Shown: positions 1-8,572, counted from the stretch's first letter. The stretch is 40,612 nt of DNA from an uncultured Silvanigrella sp. (GCA_903932045.1 CAIZES010000313.1:1-40612), one strand, 5' to 3'. Notes: generated by a model not told the origin, from the letters alone. Translations and numbers: made by a program.

Positions 1-75
1 CGCTTAGAGGAGTATCGCTTAGAGGAGTATCGCTTAGAGGAGTATCGCTTAGAGGTGTATCGCTTAGGTGCGCAT
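1..75. repeat. 15-bp tandem repeat inside the left-edge gene
   Basis: Three identical copies of CGCTTAGAGGAGTAT fill 1-45. Two diverging copies follow (46-60 with one change, 61-75 with several). The unit length is a multiple of three and the minus-strand frame stays open (TPLSD), so this is an in-frame coding repeat. It runs off the window edge, so the copy number is unknown. Confidence 0.85.
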
Positions 76-586
76 CGATTAAAGATGCTGGCAAAACAAA
101 ACGTTTTTCTTCTTTTGCAATGCGAATAAATGCTGGCTGTTGGGTTTCAGATTCCCATGGAAAATAGCTTGGAAGTAAAAATAGGCGAGGGGAGTTGTGT
201 AAGTCGGAGTTGCTCTGTGAGTCGGCGTCGCTTGATGAGTCGGCGTCGTCTTGTGTTTTTTTCAAAGTTTCAAAAAAGTGATCCAAGGAATAGATTTCTG
301 TTTCATTTTGAATACCCCCAAAAACACGAATTTCCAAAGTGTTGTGGTTTTCAAAGCAAAGCTCCCTGGGAAGTTCACTTGCAGAAACGAAATTCTGAAA
401 CGAATTATTTTGTGACGATACATTTTCTGACGAATTTTTTTCGGATGTCCAATCAAAACCAGATAATCCTCTACGCTGCGCGAAAATAACAATAGTGTCG
501 TTTCCGTACTGTCTGGTAAACTCCTCTACGGCGAATAGAAACTCTTCCGATGTGTTGTACTTCAATTCTTCTGTTTTCAAAGTCAC
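1..586 (-). CDS. Unidentified protein, 3' end beyond window edge, with TPLSD repeats
   Basis: This minus-strand frame is open for 195 codons from a GTG at 586 to position 1 and has no stop in the window. The GTG overlaps the TGA of the upstream radical SAM gene (GTGA overlap), with GAGG a few bases before it, so translational coupling is likely. The product starts with an acidic alpha/beta-like region (YGNDTIVIFAQRRGLSGFDW, LEIRVFGGIQNETEIY). A Ser/Asp/Asn-rich linker follows, then a second hydrophobic block (RLFLLPSYFPW, FIRIAKEEKRFVLP). It ends in at least three copies of TPLSD encoded by 15-bp repeats. The order of short strand motifs loosely recalls the Csx19 (TIGR03984) proteins of type III-D CRISPR loci, but no cas gene or array is visible. 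I therefore do not assign a function. That the frame is coding is fairly sure; its identity is not. Confidence 0.7.
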   Translation of the reverse strand, partial: MTLKTEELKYNTSEEFLFAVEEFTRQYGNDTIVIFAQRRGLSGFDWTSEKNSSENVSSQNNSFQNFVSASELPRELCFENHNTLEIRVFGGIQNETEIYSLDHFFETLKKTQDDADSSSDADSQSNSDLHNSPRLFLLPSYFPWESETQQPAFIRIAKEEKRFVLPASLIDAHLSDTPLSDTPLSDTPLSDTPLS

Positions 587-1458
587 AAGCCTCGCATCCA
601 CTCTGGAACCAATTTTCGGTTGTCACGGGTTGCTAGAATTTCGTCCAAAGTGGCAAGCATTTTGGGAAGATCTTCTGGCAAACGCCCTTTAATGGGCAAA
701 TAGTTTGATGCGTGGTTTGCTGCAAATTGACATTGCGTGACCTGTGTGTGTTCCAATAATGTCCGCAATTCCTTCACTAACGCAAAAGCTTCGAGAGGTT
801 CAAATTGTCCGTTCTGCGCATTTTGGTAAAGTGGTGTTCCTGGTACAAGAGTAAGAGTGAGTGCCGACGCAAAAGTGGGGTTGATTCGTGAAAGGAGTTG
901 TCCAGAGTTCATTGCGTGTTCAGGGCTGTATTTGACGCCACCAAGACCAAGCAAGAACATAACGGAGTGGCTTATGTGGGCTTCTCGTAGCAGGCTGGCG
1001 GCTTGAATGGCATCTGCAACAGAACTTCCTTTGTTGACGGAAGTGAGAACAGTGTCACTGCCCGATTCTACGCCATGATAAAGCAAAGAAAGTCCGTGCT
1101 CTTTGAGAGCTTTGAGTTCTTCCAGCGATTTGCGACAAATGCTGACGCTATCTGCGTATGCAGAAATGCGCCGTATCCAGGGCATTCTTTCACGAATGCG
1201 CACCAAAATTGTGATCAGTTTTTCGGTGCTCAAAACCATGGCGTCACCATCGCAAAGAAATAAACGCGGTATACCTTGATACAGCCGTGCGGCTTCGTCG
1301 ATGTCACGAAAAACAGTTTCCTGTGACTTTACCGAAAAACGCTTTGCCTTGTACATGCTACAAAACGTGCAGGCATTGTGACTGCATCCGACAGTAATCT
1401 GCAAAAGAATGCTTTGTGCTTCGCTGGGTGGCCGGTAAATATCGCCAACAAAATCCAT
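583..1458 (-). CDS. Radical SAM protein
   Basis: A 291-residue protein with the radical SAM iron-sulfur motif near its N-terminus (GCSHNACTFCSMYK; cysteines 25, 30 and 33, spacing C-x4-C-x2-C). A typical TIM-barrel series follows: IPRLFLCDGDAM, ISAYADSVSIC, YHGVESGSDTVL. The family should bind a 4Fe-4S cluster and cleave S-adenosylmethionine; the substrate cannot be told from the sequence. There is no SPASM, B12-binding or TRAM domain, and the length is normal for a single-domain member. It starts 12 bp after the butyrate kinase stop and overlaps the next gene by 4 bp, so it lies in the middle of an operon. Confidence 0.88.
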   Translation of the reverse strand: MDFVGDIYRPPSEAQSILLQITVGCSHNACTFCSMYKAKRFSVKSQETVFRDIDEAARLYQGIPRLFLCDGDAMVLSTEKLITILVRIRERMPWIRRISAYADSVSICRKSLEELKALKEHGLSLLYHGVESGSDTVLTSVNKGSSVADAIQAASLLREAHISHSVMFLLGLGGVKYSPEHAMNSGQLLSRINPTFASALTLTLVPGTPLYQNAQNGQFEPLEAFALVKELRTLLEHTQVTQCQFAANHASNYLPIKGRLPEDLPKMLATLDEILATRDNRKLVPEWMRGL

Positions 1459-1470
1459 TTTCTTTTAACT

Positions 1471-2541
1471 CTATTCTGCGTAATTTTTAACGGGTTCTTC
1501 TCTGTTGAGAGCTCTTGCTGCGCCCTCGGCAAGAGCTTGAAGTTCGTCCTCACCCGGATAAAATGTCACTGGCGCAATCCACTTTACGCGGTCTTCAATG
1601 AGTTCTTGAATGGGACGATTGAATACCATTCCACCTGTGAGTAAAATTCCGTCAACTTTTCCTTTAAGAACCGTGGCCATTTCGCCAATATATTTTGCAA
1701 CTTGATACGTCATGGCTTCAACAACAGCGCGAGCGTGAGTGTCGCCACTTTCCATTTTGGCAACAGCCTCAGCAGCATCACGGGTGCCTAGCAACGAAAA
1801 CAATCCACCATTGCCAAACAATGTTTTCTTGATTTCTTTTGCTTCGGTTCCAGGCCTAAAACACATCTCAATAAGTGCAGAGCTAGGAATTGTTCCTGAA
1901 CGATCTGCCGAAATAGGGCCTTCGTCTTTTGGATTGATCACATCAATCATTCGCCCATCGCGATGAGCACTTAACGATGTTCCCGATCCCATATGTGCAA
2001 CAATCAAATTCAGGTGCTCGTATGGTTTGTTGAGGTTCCGCGCATGTCGTTTTGCAACAGCTTTCATATTTAGAGCGTGTGATAGCGATTGACGCTCAAT
2101 ACCTTTGATTCCAGTAACGCGAGCAACCGGCTCCATTTCGTCGACAGCAACCGGATCAACAATAAATGCAGGGCAAGCGAACGATTCTGCAATTTCTAAA
2201 GCCATCGGAGCGCCCAAATTAGATGCATGTTCACCGCGTGCGGCTTTTTGCAAATCTGCTAACATCGCTTTGTTCACGGAGTAAGTGCCGCTGGCTAAGG
2301 GTTGTAACAATCCGCCACGACCCACAGCAGCAGCAAGATCTCCTTTTTTAATTTCGCGTTCCTTCAAAAATTCATGAATTCTTCGCAGCCGAACGTTGCG
2401 TTGATCTGCTAGTTTGGGAAATGCTGCAAGCTCGGAATCGGAATGCGTGATTTTTTCTTGATGAACCAAAGTGTCGCCATCAAAAAGCCCAAATTTTGAG
2501 GATGTTGCTCCTGGATTTATGACAATAATATATTGCGACAT
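1471..2541 (-). CDS. buk: Butyrate kinase
   Basis: A 356-residue ASKHA-fold acetokinase-family enzyme that interconverts butyrate plus ATP with butyryl phosphate plus ADP; branched short acids are possible substrates. Visible motifs are the phosphate-1 loop INPGATSSKFG at residues 8-18, the AHMGSGTSLSAH loop, the NPKDEGPISADRSG block and a late LTGGMVFN adenosine segment. The frame is open further upstream, but the ATG at 2541 is chosen because GGAGAAGG lies directly before it and the protein then starts exactly where the family does. No phosphotransbutyrylase gene is adjacent. It lies between an exported protein gene (19 bp upstream) and the radical SAM gene. Confidence 0.93.
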   Translation of the reverse strand: MSQYIIVINPGATSSKFGLFDGDTLVHQEKITHSDSELAAFPKLADQRNVRLRRIHEFLKEREIKKGDLAAAVGRGGLLQPLASGTYSVNKAMLADLQKAARGEHASNLGAPMALEIAESFACPAFIVDPVAVDEMEPVARVTGIKGIERQSLSHALNMKAVAKRHARNLNKPYEHLNLIVAHMGSGTSLSAHRDGRMIDVINPKDEGPISADRSGTIPSSALIEMCFRPGTEAKEIKKTLFGNGGLFSLLGTRDAAEAVAKMESGDTHARAVVEAMTYQVAKYIGEMATVLKGKVDGILLTGGMVFNRPIQELIEDRVKWIAPVTFYPGEDELQALAEGAARALNREEPVKNYAE

Positions 2542-2560
2542 GCCTTCTCCTATTGCTGAA

Positions 2561-3247
2561 TTACTTTTTGTTGTCGGGATTATTGTTTTCGGGTTTGTTA
2601 TTTTCTGGTTTATTATTTTCGTCGACCACAAATGCGCCATTTTTGATGCGGACGGAGATTCCTGAAGTCGGGCGAGCAACAGAAAATTCGGGGCCTACAA
2701 AAAATTCGGCGGTGTTTTCGATTTGTCTTAGGACGGGATGCGTGAAACATTCACCGAATGGTTGTGAGAGAATAGCCTTGTTTTCATCAACAACTTTCGC
2801 AACGCGATAGTGACCGGGAAATGCGCAATTTTTATTTCCTGTGGAGAATGCTAAAATGAATTCTGGTTCGTTATCGTCGTCCAAATCGCCAGATGCTTCC
2901 ACCGTTACATGGGCTCGATATTCATCGGGAGCGAGAAGGTTTTCAAAAGAATTTACCGTTACCCCTTCTGCTGATGAAATTAAAACACGATCAGGTTTTC
3001 CTGGCGCACACAAAACCAACCATTCGTCGGATTCTTCTACTATGCGAACGAGCTGGATGCTGGTAACGGGAATTGGGCAAAAGCCTTGATAAGCAGCTGA
3101 GGTTGATTGCGTATCAACCACTGGTGCTTTCTCATGAGTTCTGAGCAGAGCTGCCGAACGGAAGCGCATCAAGAGCAAGGTTGCGATTCCGACAGACATC
3201 ACAAAACCGAGCAAGCCAAGCATAACAATTGTAAATACTCTTTTCAT
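2561..3247 (-). CDS. Membrane-anchored exported protein with Asn/Pro-rich tail
   Basis: A 228-residue protein not assigned to a family. The start at 3247 follows GGAGGAGCT; the longer frame to 3430 has no such site and would add an unlikely leader. Residues 5-28 (VFTIVMLGLLGFVMSVGIATLLLM) form one membrane helix or uncleaved signal. The rest is an extracytoplasmic domain with a calcium-loop-like GDLDDDNEPEF segment resembling FG-GAP/VCBS-type repeats. The C-terminus is a short repeat of NNKPENNK type ending in NPDNKK. It is the first gene of the operon with butyrate kinase, but a link to that enzyme's chemistry is not evident. Confidence 0.75.
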   Translation of the reverse strand: MKRVFTIVMLGLLGFVMSVGIATLLLMRFRSAALLRTHEKAPVVDTQSTSAAYQGFCPIPVTSIQLVRIVEESDEWLVLCAPGKPDRVLISSAEGVTVNSFENLLAPDEYRAHVTVEASGDLDDDNEPEFILAFSTGNKNCAFPGHYRVAKVVDENKAILSQPFGECFTHPVLRQIENTAEFFVGPEFSVARPTSGISVRIKNGAFVVDENNKPENNKPENNNPDNKK

Positions 3248-3362
3248 AGCTCCTCCACAAAACCGATCGAGTCTATCATGGGATTGGCTAATAGATACAG
3301 AAGGAGGGATGTAGAATCTTGTGACGGTGGTAAGGAGCGTTTGAAGTGCCAATTTGTCGTCT

Positions 3363-3392
3363 TTGACCCCTGAGCAGTGTCGAGTGTATGAT
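3363..3392 (+). promoter_or_regulatory. Sigma-70-like promoter for the MurQ/GKRP-like gene
   Basis: TTGACC at 3363-3368 and TATGAT at 3387-3392, with an 18-bp spacer. Transcription would begin around 3399, right at the ATG at 3400. This gives either a leaderless start there or a leader of about 70 nt before the better-supported ATG at 3469. Confidence 0.5.
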
Positions 3393-3468
3393 TTGACCCA
3401 TGCCAAAACAAAAAGCGAAAATGAAATCAAAAATCAAAACAAAGAACAACTCACAGAGGATATCGCCC

Positions 3469-5031
3469 ATGACTCCTGCGGAAGCTAAAGCTCAAGAATT
3501 TTTGTCCATTGCATCGCAATTTCATCTTGGAGTTCTTCCAACGGAAACGCGACATCCAAAAACAATGAATCTTTCGCAACTTGCTCAGGTTGATCTTCCT
3601 GAAGCTGCGCGGACCTTGAAGTCGGTGGATGTTGATATGCTCGATGTTCTGTATCGCAAAGGCGAAGAAATTGAGCAACTCTGCAGAGATATTCATCAGG
3701 TTTTTATGGCGGGAAATAGGGTTTTTTTGTGTGGATGTGGTGCCACAGGACGTCTTTCGCTTTCTTTGGAGACTCTTTGGATTGAAGACAACAAAGGAAT
3801 GCCTCTGGAAAATTCTGTTATTGGATTCATGGCTGGTGGTGATGTCGCACTAATTAAATCAATAGAAAACTTCGAAGACAAACCCGAATATGGGGCGCGT
3901 CAGCTTAAGGAACTCGGATTTTCGGATGGGGATCTTCTTATTTCGTGTACAGAAGGTGGCGAAACACCGTTTGTGATTGGCGCAACGGAAGAAGCTGCAA
4001 AATCTTCGTGTCGGGCTCCATACTTTTTGTACTGCAACCCCGACAATATCTTAAGCAAACATGTTGAGCGTTCGCGTCGCGTCATCGAAAACAGAAGCAT
4101 TCGAAAAATAAACCTTACGGTTGGGGCTATGGCAATTTCCGGAAGTACCCGTATGCAAGCAAGCTCCATTCTCATGATGGCGGTGGGCTTGGCTTTGTTT
4201 GAAAGCAAAGAACAAAGTCTGGAGCAAAATGTCTCCCGAAACGTTTGCAATAGAGTAGAAAAATTGCGCAATACACTCGCCAACATGGATGTTACATTTC
4301 TGGCAAAGTTTATTGAAAGCGAGGCAGATGTCTATTCAAAGAATAACTATGTGACATACACGACCGATGCTTATGGAATTACGGTTCTTACCGACACAAC
4401 AGAACGGTCGCCTACATTTAGTTTGGCTGCATTCGAAAATCAGGATGACGCAAATCGTACGCCATCGCTATGCTATTTATCGCTTCCTGCCGCAGAAACT
4501 CAAGAGCAAGGATGGAAAATGCTTTTGGGCCGAAGTCCTCGTCCTCTAAATTGGGATGGCATCACACATATTGCTGGTTCCCAACGTCTTCGTGGCTTCG
4601 ATATTAGTGGAAATGTTGTTGCAAACCGCAAAGAAATTGCACCCAATGCAGAGCACCATACGTTTAGCATTACGCGTCAACAAAAAAACATGCAGTGGAA
4701 GTTTCGCAATATTGAGCATTCTATTCCTATCGAAGGTATGCCTATTTTGGAAGAACATATTCTTCTTAAAATGTTAATGAATATGCACTCCACGCTTGTT
4801 ATGGGGCGCTTGGGTCGATACTATGGAAACATTATGACTTGGGTGAGGCCAAGCAATTACAAGCTTATAGACAGGTCGGTGCGCTACGTACAGGTTCTTC
4901 TTAAAGAGGCCGGAATTGAGAAATTCGGGTACGACGAAATTGTAAGACAATGTTTGGAAGAGTTTGAAGTTCTAGGTACTAATGAACCTGTTGTTCTAAA
5001 AGCATTTGAGTCGTTGAAAGCGAAAGTTTGA
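3469..5031 (+). CDS. MurQ/GKRP-like SIS-domain protein
   Basis: About 520 residues, against about 300 for MurNAc-6-phosphate etherase (MurQ). Near the N-terminus TETRHPKTMNLSQL matches the MurQ opening. A SIS domain (VFLCGCGATGRLSLSLETLW, then GGDVALIKSIENFEDKPEYG, then ISGSTRMQ) matches the family core. The MurQ-like end (MNMHSTLVMGRLGRYYGN, VRPSNYKLIDR) comes only after roughly 190 extra residues. The layout is like glucokinase regulatory protein, with two SIS units. It may be an etherase or a sugar-phosphate-binding regulator; the sequence does not decide. AGAGGA before the ATG at 3469 supports that start. An upstream ATG at 3400 would add a very basic 23-residue tail. Confidence 0.8.
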   Translation: MTPAEAKAQEFLSIASQFHLGVLPTETRHPKTMNLSQLAQVDLPEAARTLKSVDVDMLDVLYRKGEEIEQLCRDIHQVFMAGNRVFLCGCGATGRLSLSLETLWIEDNKGMPLENSVIGFMAGGDVALIKSIENFEDKPEYGARQLKELGFSDGDLLISCTEGGETPFVIGATEEAAKSSCRAPYFLYCNPDNILSKHVERSRRVIENRSIRKINLTVGAMAISGSTRMQASSILMMAVGLALFESKEQSLEQNVSRNVCNRVEKLRNTLANMDVTFLAKFIESEADVYSKNNYVTYTTDAYGITVLTDTTERSPTFSLAAFENQDDANRTPSLCYLSLPAAETQEQGWKMLLGRSPRPLNWDGITHIAGSQRLRGFDISGNVVANRKEIAPNAEHHTFSITRQQKNMQWKFRNIEHSIPIEGMPILEEHILLKMLMNMHSTLVMGRLGRYYGNIMTWVRPSNYKLIDRSVRYVQVLLKEAGIEKFGYDEIVRQCLEEFEVLGTNEPVVLKAFESLKAKV

Positions 5032-5047
5032 AAAGACTTGAGTTGGA

Positions 5048-5088
5048 GCTTGGGCGACATGATGTGAGGCTTAGGTGACATGATGTGA
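5048..5088 (+). repeat. Two near-identical 20-bp direct repeats
   Basis: GCTTGGGCGACATGATGTGA (5048-5067) and GCTTAGGTGACATGATGTGA (5069-5088) differ at two bases and lie one base apart. They fill most of the 73-bp gap between the SIS-domain gene and the dehydrogenase. They could be an operator or a slippage product. No hairpin or T-tract is present. Confidence 0.7.
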
Positions 5089-5104
5089 AGAAAGAGAATT
5101 TCTC

Positions 5105-8065
5105 ATGAAGATTTCGCGTCGAGAAATTGATAGGGTGGCCTACGCCTGTGATGCGAGTGTTTATCGAATGGTTCCACAAGCAATAGCTTGGCCTGAGAAT
5201 GAAAACGACATCGTTAAGCTATTTGAAAACGCTCGCCAAACACGCATACCTCTGACATTTCGAACGGGTGGTACGAGCCTGTCTGGGCAGGCTGTTACCG
5301 GTGGCGTTCTTGTGGATCTTTCCAGGCACTGGCGTGGTGTTGAAATTTTGGAAAGCGGCAACCTTGTGCGCGTGAAACCAGGCATCGTTGGTGCGCATGT
5401 TAACGATGTTCTAAAATGTTATTCCCGAAAAATAGGCCCCGACCCTGCTTCTATTTCTGCCGCTATGATGGGCGGAATACTTGCTAATAATAGCAGTGGT
5501 ATGTGCTGCGGAACCGAACAAAATGCCTATCGCACCCTTAAGTCGATGCGTATTATTTTACCCAACGGAGTGATTGTCGATTCCAAAGAACCTAATGCCA
5601 ACGAAAAACTTCGTCTTGCAGAGGAAGCTCTTTACAATGGAATTCTGCGCATCTCTGAGTGGGTAAAAAGTAACACCGAGTTGTGTAACCGTATTCGCAG
5701 AAAATATCGGTACAAAAACACAACGGGGTACGGTCTCAATTCGCTTATCGACTTTAGTTCTCCAATTGACATTATCGCTCATCTTATGATTGGTTCCGAG
5801 GGTACTCTTGGGTTTATTTCTGAAGCTGAACTCGAAACAGTGCCTCTTAATTCGTTTGCCACTACCGGACTTTTATTTTTTTCAAATCCTGTAGATGCCT
5901 GCAAAGCAACTCTTGCGTTGCGAGACTCAGGTGCCGCTGCGGTGGAGCTAATGGATCGGGCTGCATTGCGATCTGTTGAAAGTCAAAAGGGTGCTCCCGA
6001 TATCTTGAAAGGACTCTCTGCGCGGGCAACAGGTTTGTTGGTGGAGTATCAGGCCGCCAATGAAGAACAATTGAATTTATTTTTTAAAGAAGCGCAAGTG
6101 ATTGCAAAGAACTTGCCATTGGAGAAGATACTACCCTACACAATGAACGCAGACACGCAGGCTGCGCTATGGAAAATTCGTAAGGGAACTTTTCCGGCCG
6201 TAGGGGCTGCGCGCGAAAAAGGCACTGCTGTTCTTATTGAAGACGTGCTTTTTCCTCTCGAAAATATGTCCGATGGTGTGAGCGCTCTTCAAGACTTGTT
6301 TCAAAAATTTGAATATGCTGACGCAAATATTTTTGGTCACGCTAAAGACGGAAATCTTCATTTTGTTTTAAGTCAGCGGTTTGATTCGCAGAAGGAAATT
6401 GCACGTTACGACAATTTTATCAAGGAAGTTGTGAATTTGGTTGCACATAAATACGAGGGCGCCTTAAAGGCCGAACACGGAACTGGTCGGAATATGGCTC
6501 CGTTCGTAAAAGAAGAATGGGGAGACGACGGTTACTCGATTATGAAAGAACTCAAGGGTTTGTTTGATCCTTTGAATATTCTCAACCCCGACGTTATTGT
6601 CTCCGAAAATTCCAACGTGCACCTTAAAAACTTGAAAGATCTTCCGCCTGTTCAAGATTCGGTCGACACATGTATTGAATGCGGTTACTGCGAATCGGTT
6701 TGCCCCACCGAAAAGGTGACGTTGAGTCCGCGTCGTCGGATTATTGTGAGCCGCGAAATGAAAAGGCTCGAACAAAATGGCGAGGCGAGGGCGCGTCAAT
6801 CGTTAAAAGAGATAGAGAAAGATTTCCAATACGAAGGTGTGTCAACATGCGCCGCCGACGGATTGTGCGCAACACAGTGTCCTGTGGGAATTAATACTGG
6901 AGCGTTCATTAAAGGTATTCGAGAATGTCAGCATGGTCTTTGGCAAAATAGATTTGCGTCTTTTGTGCAAAGGTATTTTGGTCCAGTTGAGAAACTGATT
7001 CGACTTGCATTGGGATGTGGTCATCTTTTTTCAAAGATTTTTTCACACGGAATATTGAATTCTCTTACCCGACTCTTTCGGGCTCCGCAGTGGAATGAGT
7101 GGATGCCTCATCCTGCAATTAAAAATACGGCAAGAACTACGGCAAGAACCGTTTATCAAGAGAAACGCACTCCAGTAGCGGTTTTGTTTCCAACATGCGT
7201 AAATCGTGCCATGGGAAATATTTCGGGAGAAAATTGCAGTTCGCGTACCAATACGTTTCTTGCGCTTTGTGAGCGTGCAAGCGTTTCGCTTTATGTTCCA
7301 GAAAAATCACAAGGATTGTGTTGTGGAATGCCGTTCTTCTCTAAAGGTTTTTCGGAGGCCGGCGCGAAAAGTTTGGGCGATTTTGTGGATGCATTGTGGA
7401 TGTGGAGCAACGCTGGAAATATTCCGGTTGTTGTGGATAACTCTCCGTGTACATACACTCTGATGGAATTTGCAAAGGTGTTGTCTGCTGAGCAAAGTCA
7501 AAAATTGAGTTCCATGCGTATTATTGATGTGGTTGAATTTGTACACGACTATTTGCTTCCAAATTTGAAGTTAAGAAAAGTAAGAGAAACCGCGTATGTT
7601 TATCCTGTTTGCTCGGTCACAAAAATGGACCTTACAAAAAAATTGAAAGCAATTGCTCAGAAATGTGCTACCAATGTTGTTATGCCAGTTCGCCCTGCCT
7701 GCTGTGGGCAAGCCGGTGATCGTGGATTTGTTCACCCAGAAGTTGTGCGTTCTGCAACACAAAAAGTTGAATGGGAAAATGTTTGTGAGTGCAAGAATCC
7801 TGCTGATTCAATAACATCATCAACTTCGGTTGCACCAGAAGGTTGCGGCGGCATGGGTGACGGCGTGGGTGGCTGCGTGGGTGACGGCGTGGGTGACGGC
7901 GTGGGTGACGGCGTGGGTGGCTGCGTGGGTGACGGCGTGGGCGGCGGCATGGGTGACGGCGTGGGACACTATTCAACAAGCCGTACTTGCGAAGTAGCGC
8001 TCAGTGAAAATGCCAATGCTCCGTATTCATCATTGTTGGAATTAGTTTCTAAGGCTGCTCTGTAA
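5105..8065 (+). CDS. FAD-linked and Fe-S D-2-hydroxyacid dehydrogenase (YdiJ-type fusion)
   Basis: A 986-residue fusion of a GlcD-like flavoprotein and a GlcF-like iron-sulfur protein, close in plan to E. coli YdiJ. It should oxidise D-lactate, D-2-hydroxyglutarate or a similar acid and pass electrons to the respiratory chain. The FAD-binding PCMH domain is at about 20-200 (RTGGTSLSGQAV, GPDPASISAAMMGGILANNSSGM, GSEGTLGFI). The FAD-oxidase C domain reaches about 475 (DANIFGHAKDGNLHF, EHGTGRN). Two 4Fe-4S motifs follow (CIECGYCESVCP, CAADGLCATQCP), then two CCG domains (CCGMPF, ACCGQAGDRGF). The family-typical tail (STSRTCEVALS) is separated from the second CCG domain by a Gly-Asp-Val repeat at residues 914-955. 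It follows the SIS gene by 73 bp, possibly in one transcript. Confidence 0.9.
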   Translation: MKISRREIDRVAYACDASVYRMVPQAIAWPENENDIVKLFENARQTRIPLTFRTGGTSLSGQAVTGGVLVDLSRHWRGVEILESGNLVRVKPGIVGAHVNDVLKCYSRKIGPDPASISAAMMGGILANNSSGMCCGTEQNAYRTLKSMRIILPNGVIVDSKEPNANEKLRLAEEALYNGILRISEWVKSNTELCNRIRRKYRYKNTTGYGLNSLIDFSSPIDIIAHLMIGSEGTLGFISEAELETVPLNSFATTGLLFFSNPVDACKATLALRDSGAAAVELMDRAALRSVESQKGAPDILKGLSARATGLLVEYQAANEEQLNLFFKEAQVIAKNLPLEKILPYTMNADTQAALWKIRKGTFPAVGAAREKGTAVLIEDVLFPLENMSDGVSALQDLFQKFEYADANIFGHAKDGNLHFVLSQRFDSQKEIARYDNFIKEVVNLVAHKYEGALKAEHGTGRNMAPFVKEEWGDDGYSIMKELKGLFDPLNILNPDVIVSENSNVHLKNLKDLPPVQDSVDTCIECGYCESVCPTEKVTLSPRRRIIVSREMKRLEQNGEARARQSLKEIEKDFQYEGVSTCAADGLCATQCPVGINTGAFIKGIRECQHGLWQNRFASFVQRYFGPVEKLIRLALGCGHLFSKIFSHGILNSLTRLFRAPQWNEWMPHPAIKNTARTTARTVYQEKRTPVAVLFPTCVNRAMGNISGENCSSRTNTFLALCERASVSLYVPEKSQGLCCGMPFFSKGFSEAGAKSLGDFVDALWMWSNAGNIPVVVDNSPCTYTLMEFAKVLSAEQSQKLSSMRIIDVVEFVHDYLLPNLKLRKVRETAYVYPVCSVTKMDLTKKLKAIAQKCATNVVMPVRPACCGQAGDRGFVHPEVVRSATQKVEWENVCECKNPADSITSSTSVAPEGCGGMGDGVGGCVGDGVGDGVGDGVGGCVGDGVGGGMGDGVGHYSTSRTCEVALSENANAPYSSLLELVSKAAL
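7846..7968 (+). repeat. In-frame glycine-rich tandem repeat inside the dehydrogenase gene
   Basis: About 120 bp built from 12-bp units of the type GGCGTGGGTGAC. They encode GDGV alternating with GGCV and GGGM. The frame is kept and the gene continues into its conserved C-terminal tail, so the repeat is an insertion in a surface loop rather than a gene end. Confidence 0.88.
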
Positions 8066-8083
8066 TACAAAAAGAAATCCTTG

Positions 8084-8572
8084 CTACTCCGACAGAAAAC
8101 GCGGATCTTCTTTCAATTTGTAGATGCCGTCTCCGTTTTCAAACGGAATCGGAATAGCCCCAACTGTTTTTGCGTAATATTCTTCGGAACTGACCGAGCC
8201 AATAACTGCGTAGGAATAACCTAAGTCCTGCAATCCTTGCAAAGCAGCAACTAATAGTGCTTTTCCAATTCCTCTGCGTTCCCAATCCTTAGAGACTCCG
8301 GTAGGTCCAAAGTAGTTGCGACGAGTGCATTCATATGCTGCAAATCCAACAATCTCTTTTTCGTGAAGTGCAATGAAGCACGTTACAGGTTGTTTTCCAA
8401 AGCCCGCCTGAACTTCATCGGCCCAGCCTTTGGAAAAGTGTGTTTCTATAAATGCGCGCACCTTGTGCAGTTCCCATGTATTAGGACGGCGCACGGTAAT
8501 ATTTTGTTCGCGCAGCTTTTGAAGCGTGGTGTTGAGGTTTGGTAGACGAATGAGCGAGCACAACATGTCCAT
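8084..8572 (-). CDS. GNAT-family N-acetyltransferase
   Basis: A 162-residue cytoplasmic acetyltransferase. The acetyl-CoA pyrophosphate loop is seen in VSKDWERRGIGKALLVAAL. It follows the usual beta-4 strand (EKEIVGFAAYECTRRNYFGPTGV) and precedes the late beta-alpha unit SYAVIGSVSSEEYYAKTVGA. The substrate is unknown; the arrangement resembles stand-alone GNATs that acetylate small molecules or protein N-termini. An AAGGAA box lies upstream of the ATG at 8572; a second ATG two codons in is also possible. It is convergent with the dehydrogenase gene (18 bp between stops), so it is an independent transcript. Confidence 0.85.
   Translation of the reverse strand: MDMLCSLIRLPNLNTTLQKLREQNITVRRPNTWELHKVRAFIETHFSKGWADEVQAGFGKQPVTCFIALHEKEIVGFAAYECTRRNYFGPTGVSKDWERRGIGKALLVAALQGLQDLGYSYAVIGSVSSEEYYAKTVGAIPIPFENGDGIYKLKEDPRFLSE

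Noticed and set aside
1-75. Possible CRISPR array
   Set aside because: The 15-bp units are contiguous without spacers and keep a reading frame.
1-489. Plus-strand frames: an RLEEY repeat frame at 1-129 and a 119-codon frame at 130-489
   Set aside because: They are antisense to the left-edge minus-strand gene, which has better composition, a coupled start and an uninterrupted frame.
7846-7968. Separate minus-strand Pro/Arg-rich frames over the GC-rich repeat
   Set aside because: They are shadows of the dehydrogenase's 12-bp coding repeat with no start signals.
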